Assembly: GCF_033118175.1 (NCBI RefSeq)
Contig: NC_083714.1
Coordinates: forward strand, 62,001 to 126,000
Source of the DNA: Dama dama
Lineage: Eukaryota; Chordata; Mammalia; Artiodactyla; Cervidae
Direction of reading: 5' to 3'
DNA length: 64,000 nucleotides
The notes beneath the pieces were generated by a model, which was not told the origin of the DNA, searched no databases, and saw only the letters and a list, made by a program, of their open reading frames with translations. The position numbers and the translations under genes were made by a program. Shown piece by piece: positions 49,445 to 61,240 of this stretch (positions are counted from its first letter, which is position 1; each line of letters begins with the position of its first letter).

Positions 49445-50826
49445 TCAAAAATATGAGGAGCATGAAACGGTCTGAAAAATAGGAGGAGCAAGAAGCAGTG
49501 TTGAAAAACAAGAAGAGACGGAAATGGTGTGAAAAATATGAAGAGCTTCAAAAGGTTTCCAAAATATGAGGAGCTTGAAATGGTCTGAAAAATAGAACGA
49601 GCATGAAACGGTGTTCAAAAACATGAAGAGCATGAAAAGGTGTGAAAATTATGAAGAGCTTCAAAAGGTGTGAAAAACATGAGGAGAATGAAACGGTCTG
49701 AAAAATAGGAGGAGCATGAAGCAGTGTTCAAAACATGAAGAGCCGGAAAAAGTGTGAAAAATATGAAGATCTTCAAAAGTTTGAAAAATATGAAGACCCT
49801 GAAAAGGTGTCAAAAATGAGATGAGCATGAAACAGTCTGAAAAGTAGGAGGAGCATGAAGTGTTGTTCAAAAAGGTGAAGAGCCTGAAAAGGTGTGAAAA
49901 ATATGAAGAGCTTCAAAAGGTGTGAAATATCTGAGGAGCATGAAACGGTCTGAAAAATAGGAGGAGCATGAAGCGGTGTTCAAAACATGAAGAGCCTGAA
50001 AAAGTGTGAAAAATATGAAGAGCTTCAAAAGGTTTGAAAAATAGGAGGAGCATGAAGCGGTGTTCAAAAACATGAAGAGCCTGAAAAAGTGTGAAAAATA
50101 TGAAGAGCTTATAAAATTGTCAAAAATATGAGGAGCATGAAGAGATGTTCAAAAACATGAAGAGGCTGATAAGGTGTGAAAAACATGAAGAGCTTCAAAA
50201 GGTTTGAAAAATAGGAGGAGCATGAAGCAGTGCTCAAAAACATGAAGGGCCTGAAAACGTGTGAAAAATATGAAGAGCTTCAAAAGGAGTCAAAAATATG
50301 CGGAGCCTGAAACGATCTGAAAAATAGGAGGAGCATGAAGCGGTGTTGAAAAACATGAAGAGCCTGAAAAGGTGTGATAAATGTGAAGAGCTTCAAAAGG
50401 TGTCAAAAATATGAGGAGCATGAAACGCTCTGAAATATAGGTGGATCATGAAGCGGTGTTGAAAAACATGAAGAGCCTGAAAAGGTGTGATAAATGTGAA
50501 GAGCTTCAAAAGGTGTCAAAAATATGAGTAGCATGAAACGGTCTGAAAAATAGGAGGAGCATGAAACGGTGATCAAAATCATGAAGAATCTGAAAACGTG
50601 TGAAAAATATGAACAGCTTCAAACGGTGTGAAAAATATCAGGAGCATGAAACGGTCTGAAAAAGATGAGGAGCATGAAGTGGTCTTCAAAAACATGTACA
50701 GCCTGAAAAGGTGTGAAAAATATGAAGAGCTTCAAAAGGTGTGAAAAACAGGAGGAACATGAAGCAGTGTTCAAAAATATGAAGAGCCTGAAAAGGTGTG
50801 AAAAATATGTAGTGCTTCAAAAGGTG
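49445..50826 (+). repeat. Zone 5 HOR copy 3 (1,382 bp)
   Basis: The short form. It lacks the CATGCAG unit: the first GAGCTTATAA module lies 660 bp from the start instead of 773 bp, exactly one 113-bp unit less. It has one 170-bp module, at 50105. It is nearly identical to the start of copy 4, sharing GGAGCAAGAAGCAG and TAGAACGAGC, so copies 3 and 4 look like a recent tandem duplication. Confidence 0.9.
50105..50246 (+). repeat. 170-bp six-subunit module, single copy
   Basis: One GAGCTTATAA at 50105 in HOR copy 3, with D tail GAAGCAGTGCTC, followed 142 bp later by the GGGCCTG segment. Confidence 0.85.
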
Positions 50827-52349
50827 TCAAAAATATGAGGAGCATGAAACGGTCTGAAAAATAGGAGGAGCAAGAAGCAGTGTTGAAAAACAAGAAGAGA
50901 CGGAAATGGTGTGAAAAATATGAAGAGCTTCAAAAGGTTTCCAAAATATGAGGAGCTTGAAATGGTCTGAAAAATAGAACGAGCATGAAACGGTGTTCAA
51001 AAACATGAAGAGCATGAAAAGGTGTGAAAATTATGAAGAGCTTCAAAAGGTGTGAAAAACATGAGGAGAATGAAACGGTCTGAAAAATAGGAGGAGCATG
51101 AAGCAGTGTTCAAAACATGAAGAGCCGGAAAAAGTGTGAAAAATATGAAGATCTTCAAAAGTTTGAAAAATATGAAGACCCTGAAAAGGTGTCAAAAATG
51201 AGATGAGCATGAAACAGTCTGAAAAGTAGGAGGAGCATGAAGTGTTGTTCAAAAAGGTGAAGAGCCTGAAAAGGTGTGAAAAATATGAAGAGCTTCAAAA
51301 GGTGTGAAATATCTGAGGAGCATGAAACGGTCTGAAAAATAGGAGGAGCATGAAGCGGTGTTCAAAACATGAAGAGCCTGAAAAAGTGTGAAAAATATGA
51401 AGAGCTTCAAAAGGTTTGAAAAATAGGAGGAGCATGAAGCGGTGTTCAAAAACATGAAGAGCCTGAAAAAGTGTGAAAAATATGAAGAGCTTATAAAATT
51501 GTCAAAAATATGAGGAGCATGAAGAGATGTTCAAAAACATGAAGAGGCTGATAAGGTGTGAAAAACATGAAGAGCTTCAAAAGGTTTGAAAAATAGGAGG
51601 AGCATGAAGCAGTGCTCAAAAACATGAAGAGCCTGTAAAAGTGTGAAAAATATGAAGAGTTTATAAAATTGTCAAAAATATGAGGAGCATGAAACGGTCT
51701 GAAAAATACGAGCAGCCTGAAACCGTCTGAAAAATAGGAGGAGCATGAAGCGGTGTTCAAAAACATGAAGGGCCTGAAAACGTGTGAAAAATATGAAGAG
51801 CTTCAAAAGGAGTCAAAAATATGCGGAGCCTGAAACGATCTGAAAAATAGGAGGAGCATGAAGCGGAGTTGAAAAACATGAAGAGCCGGAAAAGGTGTGA
51901 AAAATGTGAAGAGCTTCAAAAGGTGTCAAAAATATGAGGAGCATGAAACGCTCTGAAATATAGGAGGATCATGAAGCGGTGTTGAAAAACATGAAGAGCC
52001 TGAAAAGGTGTGATAAATGTGAAGAGCTTCAAAAGGTGTCAAAAATATGAGGAGTATGAAACGGTCTGAAAAATAGGAGGAGCATGAAACGGTGATCAAA
52101 AACATGAAGAATCTGAAAACGTGTGAAAAATATGAAGAGCTTCAAATGGTGTGAAAATTATCAGGAGCATGAAACGGTCTGAGAAAGATGAGGAGCATGA
52201 AGTGGTCTTCAAAAACATGTACAGCCTGAAAAGGTGTGAAAAATATGAAGAGCTTCAATAGGTGTGAAAAACAGGAGGAACATGAAGCGGCGTTCAAAAA
52301 TATGAAGAGCCTGAAAAGGTGTGAAAAATATGAAGTGCTTCAAAAGGTG
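50827..52349 (+). repeat. Zone 5 HOR copy 4 (1,523 bp)
   Basis: Same one-unit deletion as copy 3 (module at 51487, 660 bp in). It carries one standard 170-bp module and a following variant with GAGTTTATAAAATTG (51657). The variant is also seen at 45846, linking this copy's second half with copy 1. Confidence 0.9.
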
Positions 52350-54325
52350 TCAACAATATGAGGAGCATGAAACGGTCTGAAAAATAGGAGGAGCAAGAAG
52401 CGGTGTTGAACAACAAGAAGAGACGGAAAAGGTGTGAAAAATATGAAGAGCTTCAAAAGGTTTCAAAAATATGAGGAGCTTGAAATGGTCTGAAAAATAG
52501 GATGAGCATGAAACGGTGTTCAAAAACATGAAGAGCATGAAAAGGTGTGAAATTTATGAAGAGCTTCAAAAGGTGTGAAAAACATGAGGAGAATGAAACG
52601 GTCTGAAAAATAGGAGGAGCATGAAGCAGTGTTCAAAACATGAAGAGCCTGAAAAAGTGTGAAAAATATGAAGATCTTCAAAAGTTTGAAAAATATGAAG
52701 ACCCTGAAAAGGTGTCAAAAATGAGATGAGCATGAAACAGTCTGAAAAGTAGGAGGAGCATGAAGTGTTGTTCAAAAAGGTGAAGAGCCTGAAAAGGTGT
52801 GAAAAATATGAAGAGCTTCAAAAGGTGTGAAATACCTGAGGAGCATGAAACGGTCTGAAAAATAGGAGGAGCATGAAGTGTTGTTCAAAACATGAAGAGC
52901 CTGAAAAAGTGTGAAAAATATGAAGAGCTTCAAAAAATGTCAAAAATATGAGGAGCATGTAATGGTCTCAAATATAGGAGAATCATGCAGCGGTGTTTAA
53001 AACTATAAACAGCCTGAAAAAGTGTGAAAAACATGAAGAGCTTCAAAAGGTTTGAAAAATAGGAGGAGCATGAAGCGGTGCTCAAAAACATGAAGAGCCT
53101 GAAAAAGTGTGAAAAATATGAAGAGCTTATAAAATTGTCAAAAATATGAGGAGCATGAAGAGATGTTCAAAAACATGAAGAGGCTGATAAGGTGTAAAAA
53201 ACATGAAGAGCTTCAAAAGGTTTGAAAAATAGGAGGAGCATGAAGCGGTGCTCAAAAACATGAAGAGCCTGAAAAAGTGTGAAAAATATGAAGAGCTTAT
53301 AAAATTGTCAAAAATATGAGGAGCATGAAGAGATGTTCAAAAACATGAAGAGGCTGATAAGGTGTGAAAAACATGAAGAGCTTCAAAAGGTTTGAAAAAT
53401 AGGAGGAGCATGAAGCGGTGTTCAAAAACATGAAGGGCCTGAAAACGTGTGAAAAATATGAAGAGCTTCAAAAGGAGTCAAAAATATGCGGAGCCTGAAA
53501 CGATCTGAAAAATAGGAGGAGCATGAAGCGGTGTTGAAAAACATGAAGAGCCTGAAAAGGTGTGATAAATGTGAAGAGCTTCAAAAGGTGTCAAAAATAG
53601 GAGGAGCATGAAACGCTCTGAAATATAGGTGGATCATGAAGCGGTGTTGAAAAACATGAAGAGCCTGAAAAGGTGTGATAAATGTGAAGAGCTTCAAAAG
53701 GTGTCAAAAATATGAGGAGCATGAAACGGTCTGAAAAATAGGAGGAGCATGAAACGGTGATCAAAATCATGAAGAATCTGAAAACGTGTGAAAAATATGA
53801 ACAGCTTCAAACGGTGTGAAAAATATCAGGAGCATGAAACGGTCTGAAAAAGATGAGGAGCATGAAGTGGTCTTCAAAAACATGTACAGCCTGAAAAGGT
53901 GTGAAAAATATGAAGAGCTTCAAAAGGTGTGAAAAAAAGGAGGAACATGAAGCGGTGTTCAAAAATATGAAGAGCCTGAAAAGGTGTGAAAAATATGAAG
54001 TGCTTCAAAAGGTGTCAACAATATGAGGAGCATGAAACGGTCTGAAAAATAGGAGGAGCATGAAACGGTGATCAAAAACATGAAGAATCTGAAAACGTGT
54101 GAAAAATATGAAGAGCTTCAAATGGTGTGAAAATTATCAGGAGCATGAAACGGTCTGAGAAAGATGAGGAGCATGAAGTGGTCTTCAAAAACATGTACAG
54201 CCTGAAAAGGTGTGAAAAATATGAAGAGCTTCAATAGGTGTGAAAAACAGGAGGAACATGAAGCGGCGTTCAAAAATATGAAGAGCCTGAAAAGGTGTGA
54301 AAAATATGAAGTGCTTCAAAAGCTG
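52350..54325 (+). repeat. Zone 5 HOR copy 5 (1,976 bp)
   Basis: CATGCAG at 52984 (634 bp in), two 170-bp modules at 53123 and 53293, then the GCGGAGCCTG segment. A CATGTACAGCCTG landmark near 53880 is followed by a second one near 54190, about 310 bp later, showing a small extra duplication before copy 6 starts. Confidence 0.9.
53123..53434 (+). repeat. 170-bp six-subunit module, 2 copies
   Basis: GAGCTTATAA at 53123 and 53293 in HOR copy 5, spacing 170 bp. Confidence 0.88.
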
Positions 54326-56922
54326 TCAACAATATGAGGAGCATGAAACGGTCTGAAAAATAGGAGGAGCAAGAAGCGGTGTTGAAAAACAAGAAGAGAC
54401 GGAAAAGGTGTGAAAAATATGAAGAGCTTCAAAAGGTTTCCAAAATATGAGGAGCTTGAAATGGTCTGAAAAATAGGACGAGCATGAAACGGTGTTCAAA
54501 AACATGAAGAGCATGAAAAGGTGTGAAAATTATGAAGAGCTTCAAAAGGTGTGAAAAACATGAGGAGAATGAAACGGTCTGAAAAATAGGAGGAGCATGA
54601 AGCAGTGTTCAAAACATGAAGAGCCGGAAAAAGTGTGAAAAATATGAAGATCTTCAAAAGTTTGAAAAATATGAAGACCCTGAAAAGGTGTCAAAAATGA
54701 GATGAGCATGAAACAGTCTGAAAAGTAGGAGGAGCATGAAGTGTTGTTCAAAAAGGTGAAGAGCCTGAAAAGGTGTGAAAAATATGAAGAGCTTCAAAAG
54801 GTGTGAAATACCTGAGGAGCATGAAACGGTCTGAAAAATAGGAGGAGCATGAAGTGTTGTTCAAAACATGAAGAGCCTGAAAAAGTGTGAAAAATATGAA
54901 GAGCTTCAAAAAATGTCAAAAATATGAGGAGCATGAAATGGGCTCAAATATAGGAGAATCATGCAGCGGTGTTTAAAACTATAAACAGCATGAAAAAGTG
55001 TGAAAAACATGAAGAGCTTCAAAAGGTTTGAAAAATAGGAGGAGCATGAAGCGGTGCTCAAAAACATGAAGAGCCTGAAAAAGTGTGAAAAATATGAAGA
55101 GCTTATAAAATTGTCAAAAATATGAGGAGCATGAAGAGATGTTCAAAAACATGAAGAGGTTGATAAAGTGTGAAAAACATGAAGAGCTTCAAAAGGTTTG
55201 AAAAATAGGAGGAGCATGAAGCGGTGCTCAAAAACATGAAGAGCCTGAAAAAGTGTGAAAAATATGAAGAGCTTATAAAATTGTCAAAAATATGAGGAGC
55301 ATGAAGAGATGTTCAAAAACATGAAGAGGCTGATAAGGTGTGAAAAACATGAAGAGCTTCAAAAGGTTTGAAAAATAGGAGGAGCATGAAGCGGTGTTCA
55401 AAAACATGAAGGGCCTGAAAACGTGTGAAAAATATGAAGAGCTTCAAAAGGAGTCAAAAATATGCGGAGCCTGAAACGATCTGAAAAATAGGAGGAGCAT
55501 GAAGCGGTGTTGAAAAACATGAAGAGCCGGAAAAGGTGTGAAAAATAAGAGGAGCATGAAACGCTCTGAAATATAGGTGGATCATGAAGCGGTGTTGAAA
55601 AACATGAAGAGCCTGAAAAGGAGTGATAAATGTGAAGAGCTTCAAAAGGTGTCAAAAATATGAGGAGCATGAAACGGTCTGAAAAATAGGAGGAGCATGA
55701 AACGGTGATCAAAATCATGAAGAATCTGAAAACGTGTGAAAAATATGACGAGCTTCAAACGGTGTGAAAAATATCAGGAGCATGAAACGGTCTGAAAAAG
55801 ATGAGGAGCATGAAGTGGTCTTCAAAAACATGTACAGCCTGAAAAGGAGTGAAAAATATGAAGAGCTTCAAAAGGTGTGAAAAAAAGGAAGAACATGAAA
55901 AGGTCTGAAAAATAGGAGTAGCATGAAGAGGTGTTCAAAAACATGAAGAGGCTGATAATGTGTGAAAAACATGAAGAGCTTCAAAAGTTTGAAAAATAGG
56001 AGGAGCATGAAGCGGTGTTAAAAAACATGAAGAGCCTAAAAAAGTGTGAAAAATATGAAGAGCTTATAAAATTGTCAAAAATATGAGGAGCATGAAACGG
56101 TCTGAAAAATAGCAGGAGCATGAAACGGTGATCAAAAACATGAAGAGCCTGAAAACGTGTGAAATATATGAAGAGCTTCAAACGGTGTGAAAAATATGAG
56201 GAGCATGAAACAGACTGAAAAAGATGAGGAGCATGAATTCGTGTTCAAAAACATGTGCAGCCTGAAAAGCTGTGAAAAATATGAAGAGATTCAAAAGGTG
56301 TGAAAAATAGGAGGAGGATGAAGCGGTGTTCAGAAACATGAAAAGCCTGAAAATGTGTGAAAAATATGAAGAGCTTCAAAAGGAGTCAAAAATATGCGGA
56401 GCCTGAAATGATCTGAAAAATAGGAGGAGCATGAAGCGGAGTTGAAAAACATGAAGAGCCGGAAAAGGTGTGAAAAATGTGAAGAGCTTCAAAAGGTGTC
56501 AAAAATATGAGGAGCATGAAACGCTCTGAAATATAGGAGGATCATGAAGCGGTGTTGAAAAACATGAAGAGCCTGAAAAGGTGTGATAAATGTGAAGAGC
56601 TTCAAAAGGTGTCAAAAATATGAGGAGTATGAAACGGTCTGAAAAATAGGAGGAGCATGAAACGGTGATCAAAAACATGAAGAATCTGAAAACGTGTGAA
56701 AAATATGAAGAGCTTCAAACGGTGTGAAAATTATCAGGAGCATGAAACGGTCTGAGAAAGATGAGGAGCATGAAGTGGTCTTCAAAAACATGTACAGCCT
56801 GAAAAGGTGTGAAAAATATGAAGAGCTTCAATAGGTGTGAAAAACAGGAGGAACATGAACCGGCGTTCAAAAATATGAAGAGCCTGAAAAGGTGTGAAAA
56901 ATATGAAGTGCTTCAAAAGGTG
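54326..56922 (+). repeat. Zone 5 HOR copy 6 (2,597 bp)
   Basis: CATGCAG at 54960 (634 bp in), two 170-bp modules (55099, 55269), GCGGAGCCTG segment from about 55411, then a second partial round with one module at 56060. It has the same architecture as copy 1 and differs by one base in length. The second round here has CATGTGCAGCCTG in place of CATGTACAGCCTG. Confidence 0.9.
55099..55410 (+). repeat. 170-bp six-subunit module, 2 copies
   Basis: GAGCTTATAA at 55099 and 55269 in HOR copy 6, spacing 170 bp. The first copy has GAGGTTGATAAAG for GAGGCTGATAAGG. Confidence 0.88.
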
Positions 56923-58390
56923 TCAACAATATGAGGAGCATGAAACGGTCTGAAAAATAGGAGGAGCAAGAAGCGGTGTTGAAAAACAAGAAGAGACGGA
57001 AAAGGTGTGAAAAATATGAAGAGCTTCAAAAGGTTTCAAAAATATGAGGAGCTTGAAATGGTCTGAAAAATAGGACGAGCATGAAACGGTGTTCAAAAAC
57101 ATGAAGAGCATGAAAAGGTGTGAAAATTATGAAGAGCTTCAAAAGGTGTGAAAAACATGAGGAGAATGAAACGGTCTGAAAAATAGGAGGAGCATGAAGC
57201 AGTGTTCAAAACATGAAGAGCCGGAAAAAGTGTGAAAAATATGAAGATCTTCAAAAGTTTGAAAAATATGAAGACCCTGAAAAGGTGTCAAAAATGAGAT
57301 GAGCATGAAACAGTCTGAAAAGTAGGAGGAGCATGAAGTGTTGTTCAAAAAGGTGAAGAGCCTGAAAAGGTGTCAAAAATATGAAGAGCTTCAAAAGGTG
57401 TGAAATACCTGAGGAGCATGAAACGGTCTGAAAAATAGGAGGAGCATGAAGTGTTGTTCAAAACATGAAGAGCCTGAAAAAGTGTGAAAAATATGAAGAG
57501 CTTCAAAAAATGTCAAAAATATGAGGAGCATGAAATGGTCTCAAATATAGGAGAATCATGCAGCCTTGTTTAAAACTATAAACAGCCTGAAAAAGTGTGA
57601 AAAACATGAAGAGCTTCAAAAGGTTTGAAAAATAGGAGGAGCATGAAGCGGTGCTCAAAAACATGAAGAGCCTGAAAAGTGTGAAAAAAATGAAGAGCTT
57701 ATAAAATTGTCAAAAATATGAGGAGCATGAAGAGATGTTCAAAAACATGAAGAGGCTGATAAGGTGTGAAAAACATGAAGAGCTTCAAAAGGTTTGAAAA
57801 ATAGGAGGAGCATGAAGCGGTGCTCAAAAACATGAAGAGCCTGAAAAAGTGTGAAAAAAATGAAGAGCTTACAAAATTGTCAAAAATAGGAGGAGCATGA
57901 AGAGATGTTCAAAAACATGAAGAGGCTGATAAGGTGTGAAAAACATGAAGAGCTTCAAAAGGTTTGAAAAATAGGAGGAGCATGAAGCGGTGTTCAAAAA
58001 AATGAAGGGCCTGAAAACGTGTGAAAAATATGAAGAGCTTCAAAAGGAGTCAAAAATATGCGGAGCCTGAAACGATCTGAAAAATAGGAGGAGCATGAAG
58101 CGGTGTTGAAAAACATGAAGAGCCTGAAAAGGTGTGATAAATGTGAAGAGCTTCAAAAGGTGTCAAAAATATGAGGAGCATGAAACGCTCTGAAATATAG
58201 GTGGATCATGAAGCGGTGTTGAAAAACATGAAGAGCCTGAAAAGGTGTGATAAATGTGAAGAGCTTCAAAAGGTGTCAAAAATATGAGGAGCATGAAACG
58301 GTCTGAAAAATAGGAGGAGCACGAAACGGTGATCAAAATCATGAAGAATCTGAAAACGTGTGAAAAATATGAACAGCTTCAAACGGTCTG
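56923..58390 (+). repeat. Zone 5 HOR copy 7 (truncated, about 1.47 kb)
   Basis: CATGCAG at 57557 (634 bp in), two 170-bp modules (57695, 57865) carrying GTGAAAAAAATGAAGAGC variants, the GCGGAGCCTG segment and two GTGATAAATGTGAAG units. The series stops inside GAACAGCTTCAAACGG near 58387. The following bases are an ordinary D-type subunit instead of the expected AATATCAGGAGCATG. This is the right edge of the HOR domain. Confidence 0.88.
57695..58006 (+). repeat. 170-bp six-subunit module, 2 copies
   Basis: GAGCTTATAA at 57695 and GAGCTTACAA at 57865 in HOR copy 7, spacing 170 bp. Both have AAAAAAATGAAGAGC where other copies have AAAAATATGAAGAGC. Confidence 0.87.
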
Positions 58391-61240
58391 AAAAATAGGA
58401 GGAGCATGAAGTGGTGTTGAAAAACATGAAGAGCCTGAAAACGTGTGAAAAATATGAAGAGCTTCAAAAGGTTTGAAAAATATGAAGAGCTTCAAAAGGT
58501 GTCAAAAAGGAGATCTGCATGAAACGGTCTGAAAAATAGGAGGAGCATGAAGTGGTGTTGAAAAAAATAAATAGCCTGAAAAGGTGTGAAAAATATGAAG
58601 AGCTTCAAAAGGTGTCAAAAATATGAGGAGCATGAAACGGTTTGAAAAATAGGACGAGCATGAAGCGATGTTCAAAAACATGAAGAGCCTGAAAAGGTGT
58701 GAAAATTATGAAGAGCTTCAAAATATGTCAAAAATATGACGAGCATGAAACCCTGTTAAAAATAGGAGGAGGATGAAGCGGTGTTCAAAAACATGAAGAG
58801 CCTGAAAAGGTGTGCAAAATATGAAGAGCTTCAAAAGGTGTGAAATACATGAGGAGCATGAAACGGTGTTCAAAAACATGCAGAGACTGAAAAGGTGTGA
58901 AAAATATGAAGAGCTTCAAAAAGTGTCAAAAATTAGATTAGCATGAAAGGGTCTGAAAAATAGGAGGAGCCTGAAGTGGTGTTGAAAAACATGAAGAACC
59001 TGAAAATGTGTGAAAAATATGAAGAGCTTCAAAAATATGAAAATTATGAAGAGCTTCAAAAGGTGTAAAAAATATGAAGAGCTTCAAAAGATGTCAAAAA
59101 TGAGATGAGCATGAAACGGTCTGAAAAAAAGGAGCATGAAATGGTGTTGAAAATCATGAAGAGCCTGAAAAGGTGTGAAAAATATGCAGAGCTTCAAAAG
59201 GTGTCAAAAATATGAGGAGCATGAAACGGTCTGAAAAATACGAGGAGCATGAAGGGGTGTTGAAAACCATGAAGTGCCTGAAAAGGTGTGAAAAATATGA
59301 AGAGCTTCAAAATGTGTCAAAAATATGAGGTGCATGAATCGGTCCGAAAAATAGGAGGTTCATGAAGCGGTGTTGAAAAACATGAAGAGCCTGAAAAGGT
59401 GTGAAAAATATGAAGAGCTTCAAAAGGTGTCAAAAATGAGATGAGCATGAAACGGTGTGAAAAATAGGAGGAGCATGAAGTGGTGTTGAAAAAAAAGAAG
59501 AGACTGAAAAGGTGTGAAAAATATGAAGAGCATCAAAAGGTGTCAAAAATATGAGGAGCATGAAACGGTCTCAAAAATAGGAGGAGCATGAAGCGGTTTT
59601 CAAAAACATGAAGAGCCTGAAAAGTTGTGAAAAATATGAAAAGCTTCAAAAGGTGTCAAAAATGAGATGAGCATGAAACGGTTTGAAAAATAGGAGGACC
59701 ATGAAGTGGTGTTGAAAAAAAAGAAGAGACTGAAAAGATGTGAAAAATATGAGGATCATGAAAATGTGTCAAAAATATGAGGAGCATGAAAAGGTCTGCA
59801 AAAAGGAGGAGCATGAAGTGGTGTTGAAAAACTTGAAGAGCCTGAAAAGGTGTGAAAAATATGAAAAGCTTCAAAATCTGTCAAAAATATGAGGAGCATG
59901 AAACGGTCTGAAAAATAGGAGGCGCATGAAGCGGTGTTCAAAAACATGACGAGCCTGAATAGGTGTGAAAAATATGAAGAGCTTCAAAAGGTGTCAAAAA
60001 TATGAGGAGAATGAAACGTTCTGACAAATAGGAGGAGCATGAAGCTGTGTTGAAAACATGAAGAGCCTGAAAACGTGTGAAAAATAAGAAGAGCTTCTAA
60101 AGGTGTCATAAATATGAGGAGCATGAAACGGTCTGAAAAATAGGAGCAGCATGAGGTGTTGTTGAAAAACATGAAGAGCCTGAAAAGGTGTGAAAAATAT
60201 GAGGAGCTTTAAAAGGTGTCAAAAATATGAGGATCATGAAACGGTCTGAAAAATAGGAGAAGCATGAAATGGTGATCAAAAACATGAAGAGCCTGAAAAG
60301 GTGTGAAAAATATGAAGAGCTTCAAAAGGCGTGAAATACATGACGAGCATGTAACGGGCTGAAAAATTGGAGAACCATGAAGTGGTGTGCAAAAACATGA
60401 AGAGCCTGAAAAGGTGTGAAAAATATGAAGAGCTTCAAAAGGTGTCAAAAATATGAGGAGCATGAAACGGTCTGAAAATAGGACGAGCACAAGCGATGTT
60501 CAAAAACATGCACAGCATGAAAAGGTGTGAAAAATATGAAGAGCTTCAAAAGGTGTGAAAAATATGAAGAGCTTCAAAAGGTGTCAAAAATTAGATTAGC
60601 ATGAGAGGGTCTGAAAAATAGGAGGAGCATGAAGTGGTGTTGAAAAACATGAAAAGCCTGAAAAGGTGTGAATTATATGAATAGCTTCAAAAGGTGTGAA
60701 AAGTATGAAGAGCTTCAAAATGTGTCAAAAATATGACGAGAATGAAACCCTCTTAAAAATAGGAGGAGGATGAAGCGGTGTTCAACAACATGAAGAGCCT
60801 GAAAAGGTGTGCAAAATATGAAGAGCTTCAAAAGGTGTGAAATACATGAGGAGCATGAAACGGTGTTCAAAAACATGCAGAGTCTGAAAAGGTGTGAAAA
60901 ATATGAAGAGCCTCAAAACGTGTCAAAAATATGAGAAGTATGAAACGGTATGATAAATAGCAGGAGCATGAAGCGGTGTTGAAAAACAGGAAGAGTCTGA
61001 AATCGTGTGAAAAATATGAAGATCTTCAAATTATGAAAAGTATGAAGAGCTTCAAAAGGTGTGAAAACTATGAGGAACTTGATACGGACTGAAAAATAGG
61101 AGGAGCATGAAGCGGAGTTGAAAAACATGAAGAGCCTGAGAAGGTGTGAAAAATATGAAGAGCTTCAAAACGTGTCAAAAATATGAGGAGCAAGAAACGG
61201 TCTGAAAAATAGGAGGATTATGAAACGGTGTTGAAAAACA
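58115..61240 (+). repeat. Zone 6 large tandem duplication, copy 1
   Basis: About 3.1 kb beginning inside the last HOR copy at GTGTGATAAATGTGAAG (58132) and including the edge of zone 5 near 58387. Further markers are AAAAAGGAGATCTGCATG (about 58504), GAAACCCTGTTAAAAATAGG, GATGTC at about 59090, the six-base-shortened AAAAAAAGGAGCATG, and GAGGATCATGAAAATGTG near 59755. All reappear in order in the next copy. Confidence 0.9.

Larger units (their letters stand above)
43730..58390 (+). repeat. Zone 5: higher-order repeat domain, seven recurrences
   Basis: The same long series of subunit variants restarts at 43941, 46539, 49445, 50827, 52350, 54326 and 56923 (spacings 2,598, 2,906, 1,382, 1,523, 1,976 and 2,597 bp). 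Landmarks include TCAACAATATGAGG or TCAAAAATATGAGG with GGAGCAAGAAG, CCTGAAAAGGTGTC after AAATATGAAGAC, CATGCAGCGGTG, GAGCTTATAAAATTG, AATATGCGGAGCCTG, GTGATAAATGTGAAG and CATGTACAGCCTG. Distances between landmarks are conserved to the base across most copies, far tighter than in other zones. This is the most recently homogenised part of the window. Confidence 0.93.

Noticed and set aside
56230..56245. GAATTC site and unusual D tail as a possible cloning or assembly junction
   Set aside because: It is a single-base variant of the normal GAAGCGG tail in an otherwise continuous unit; nothing else suggests a junction.
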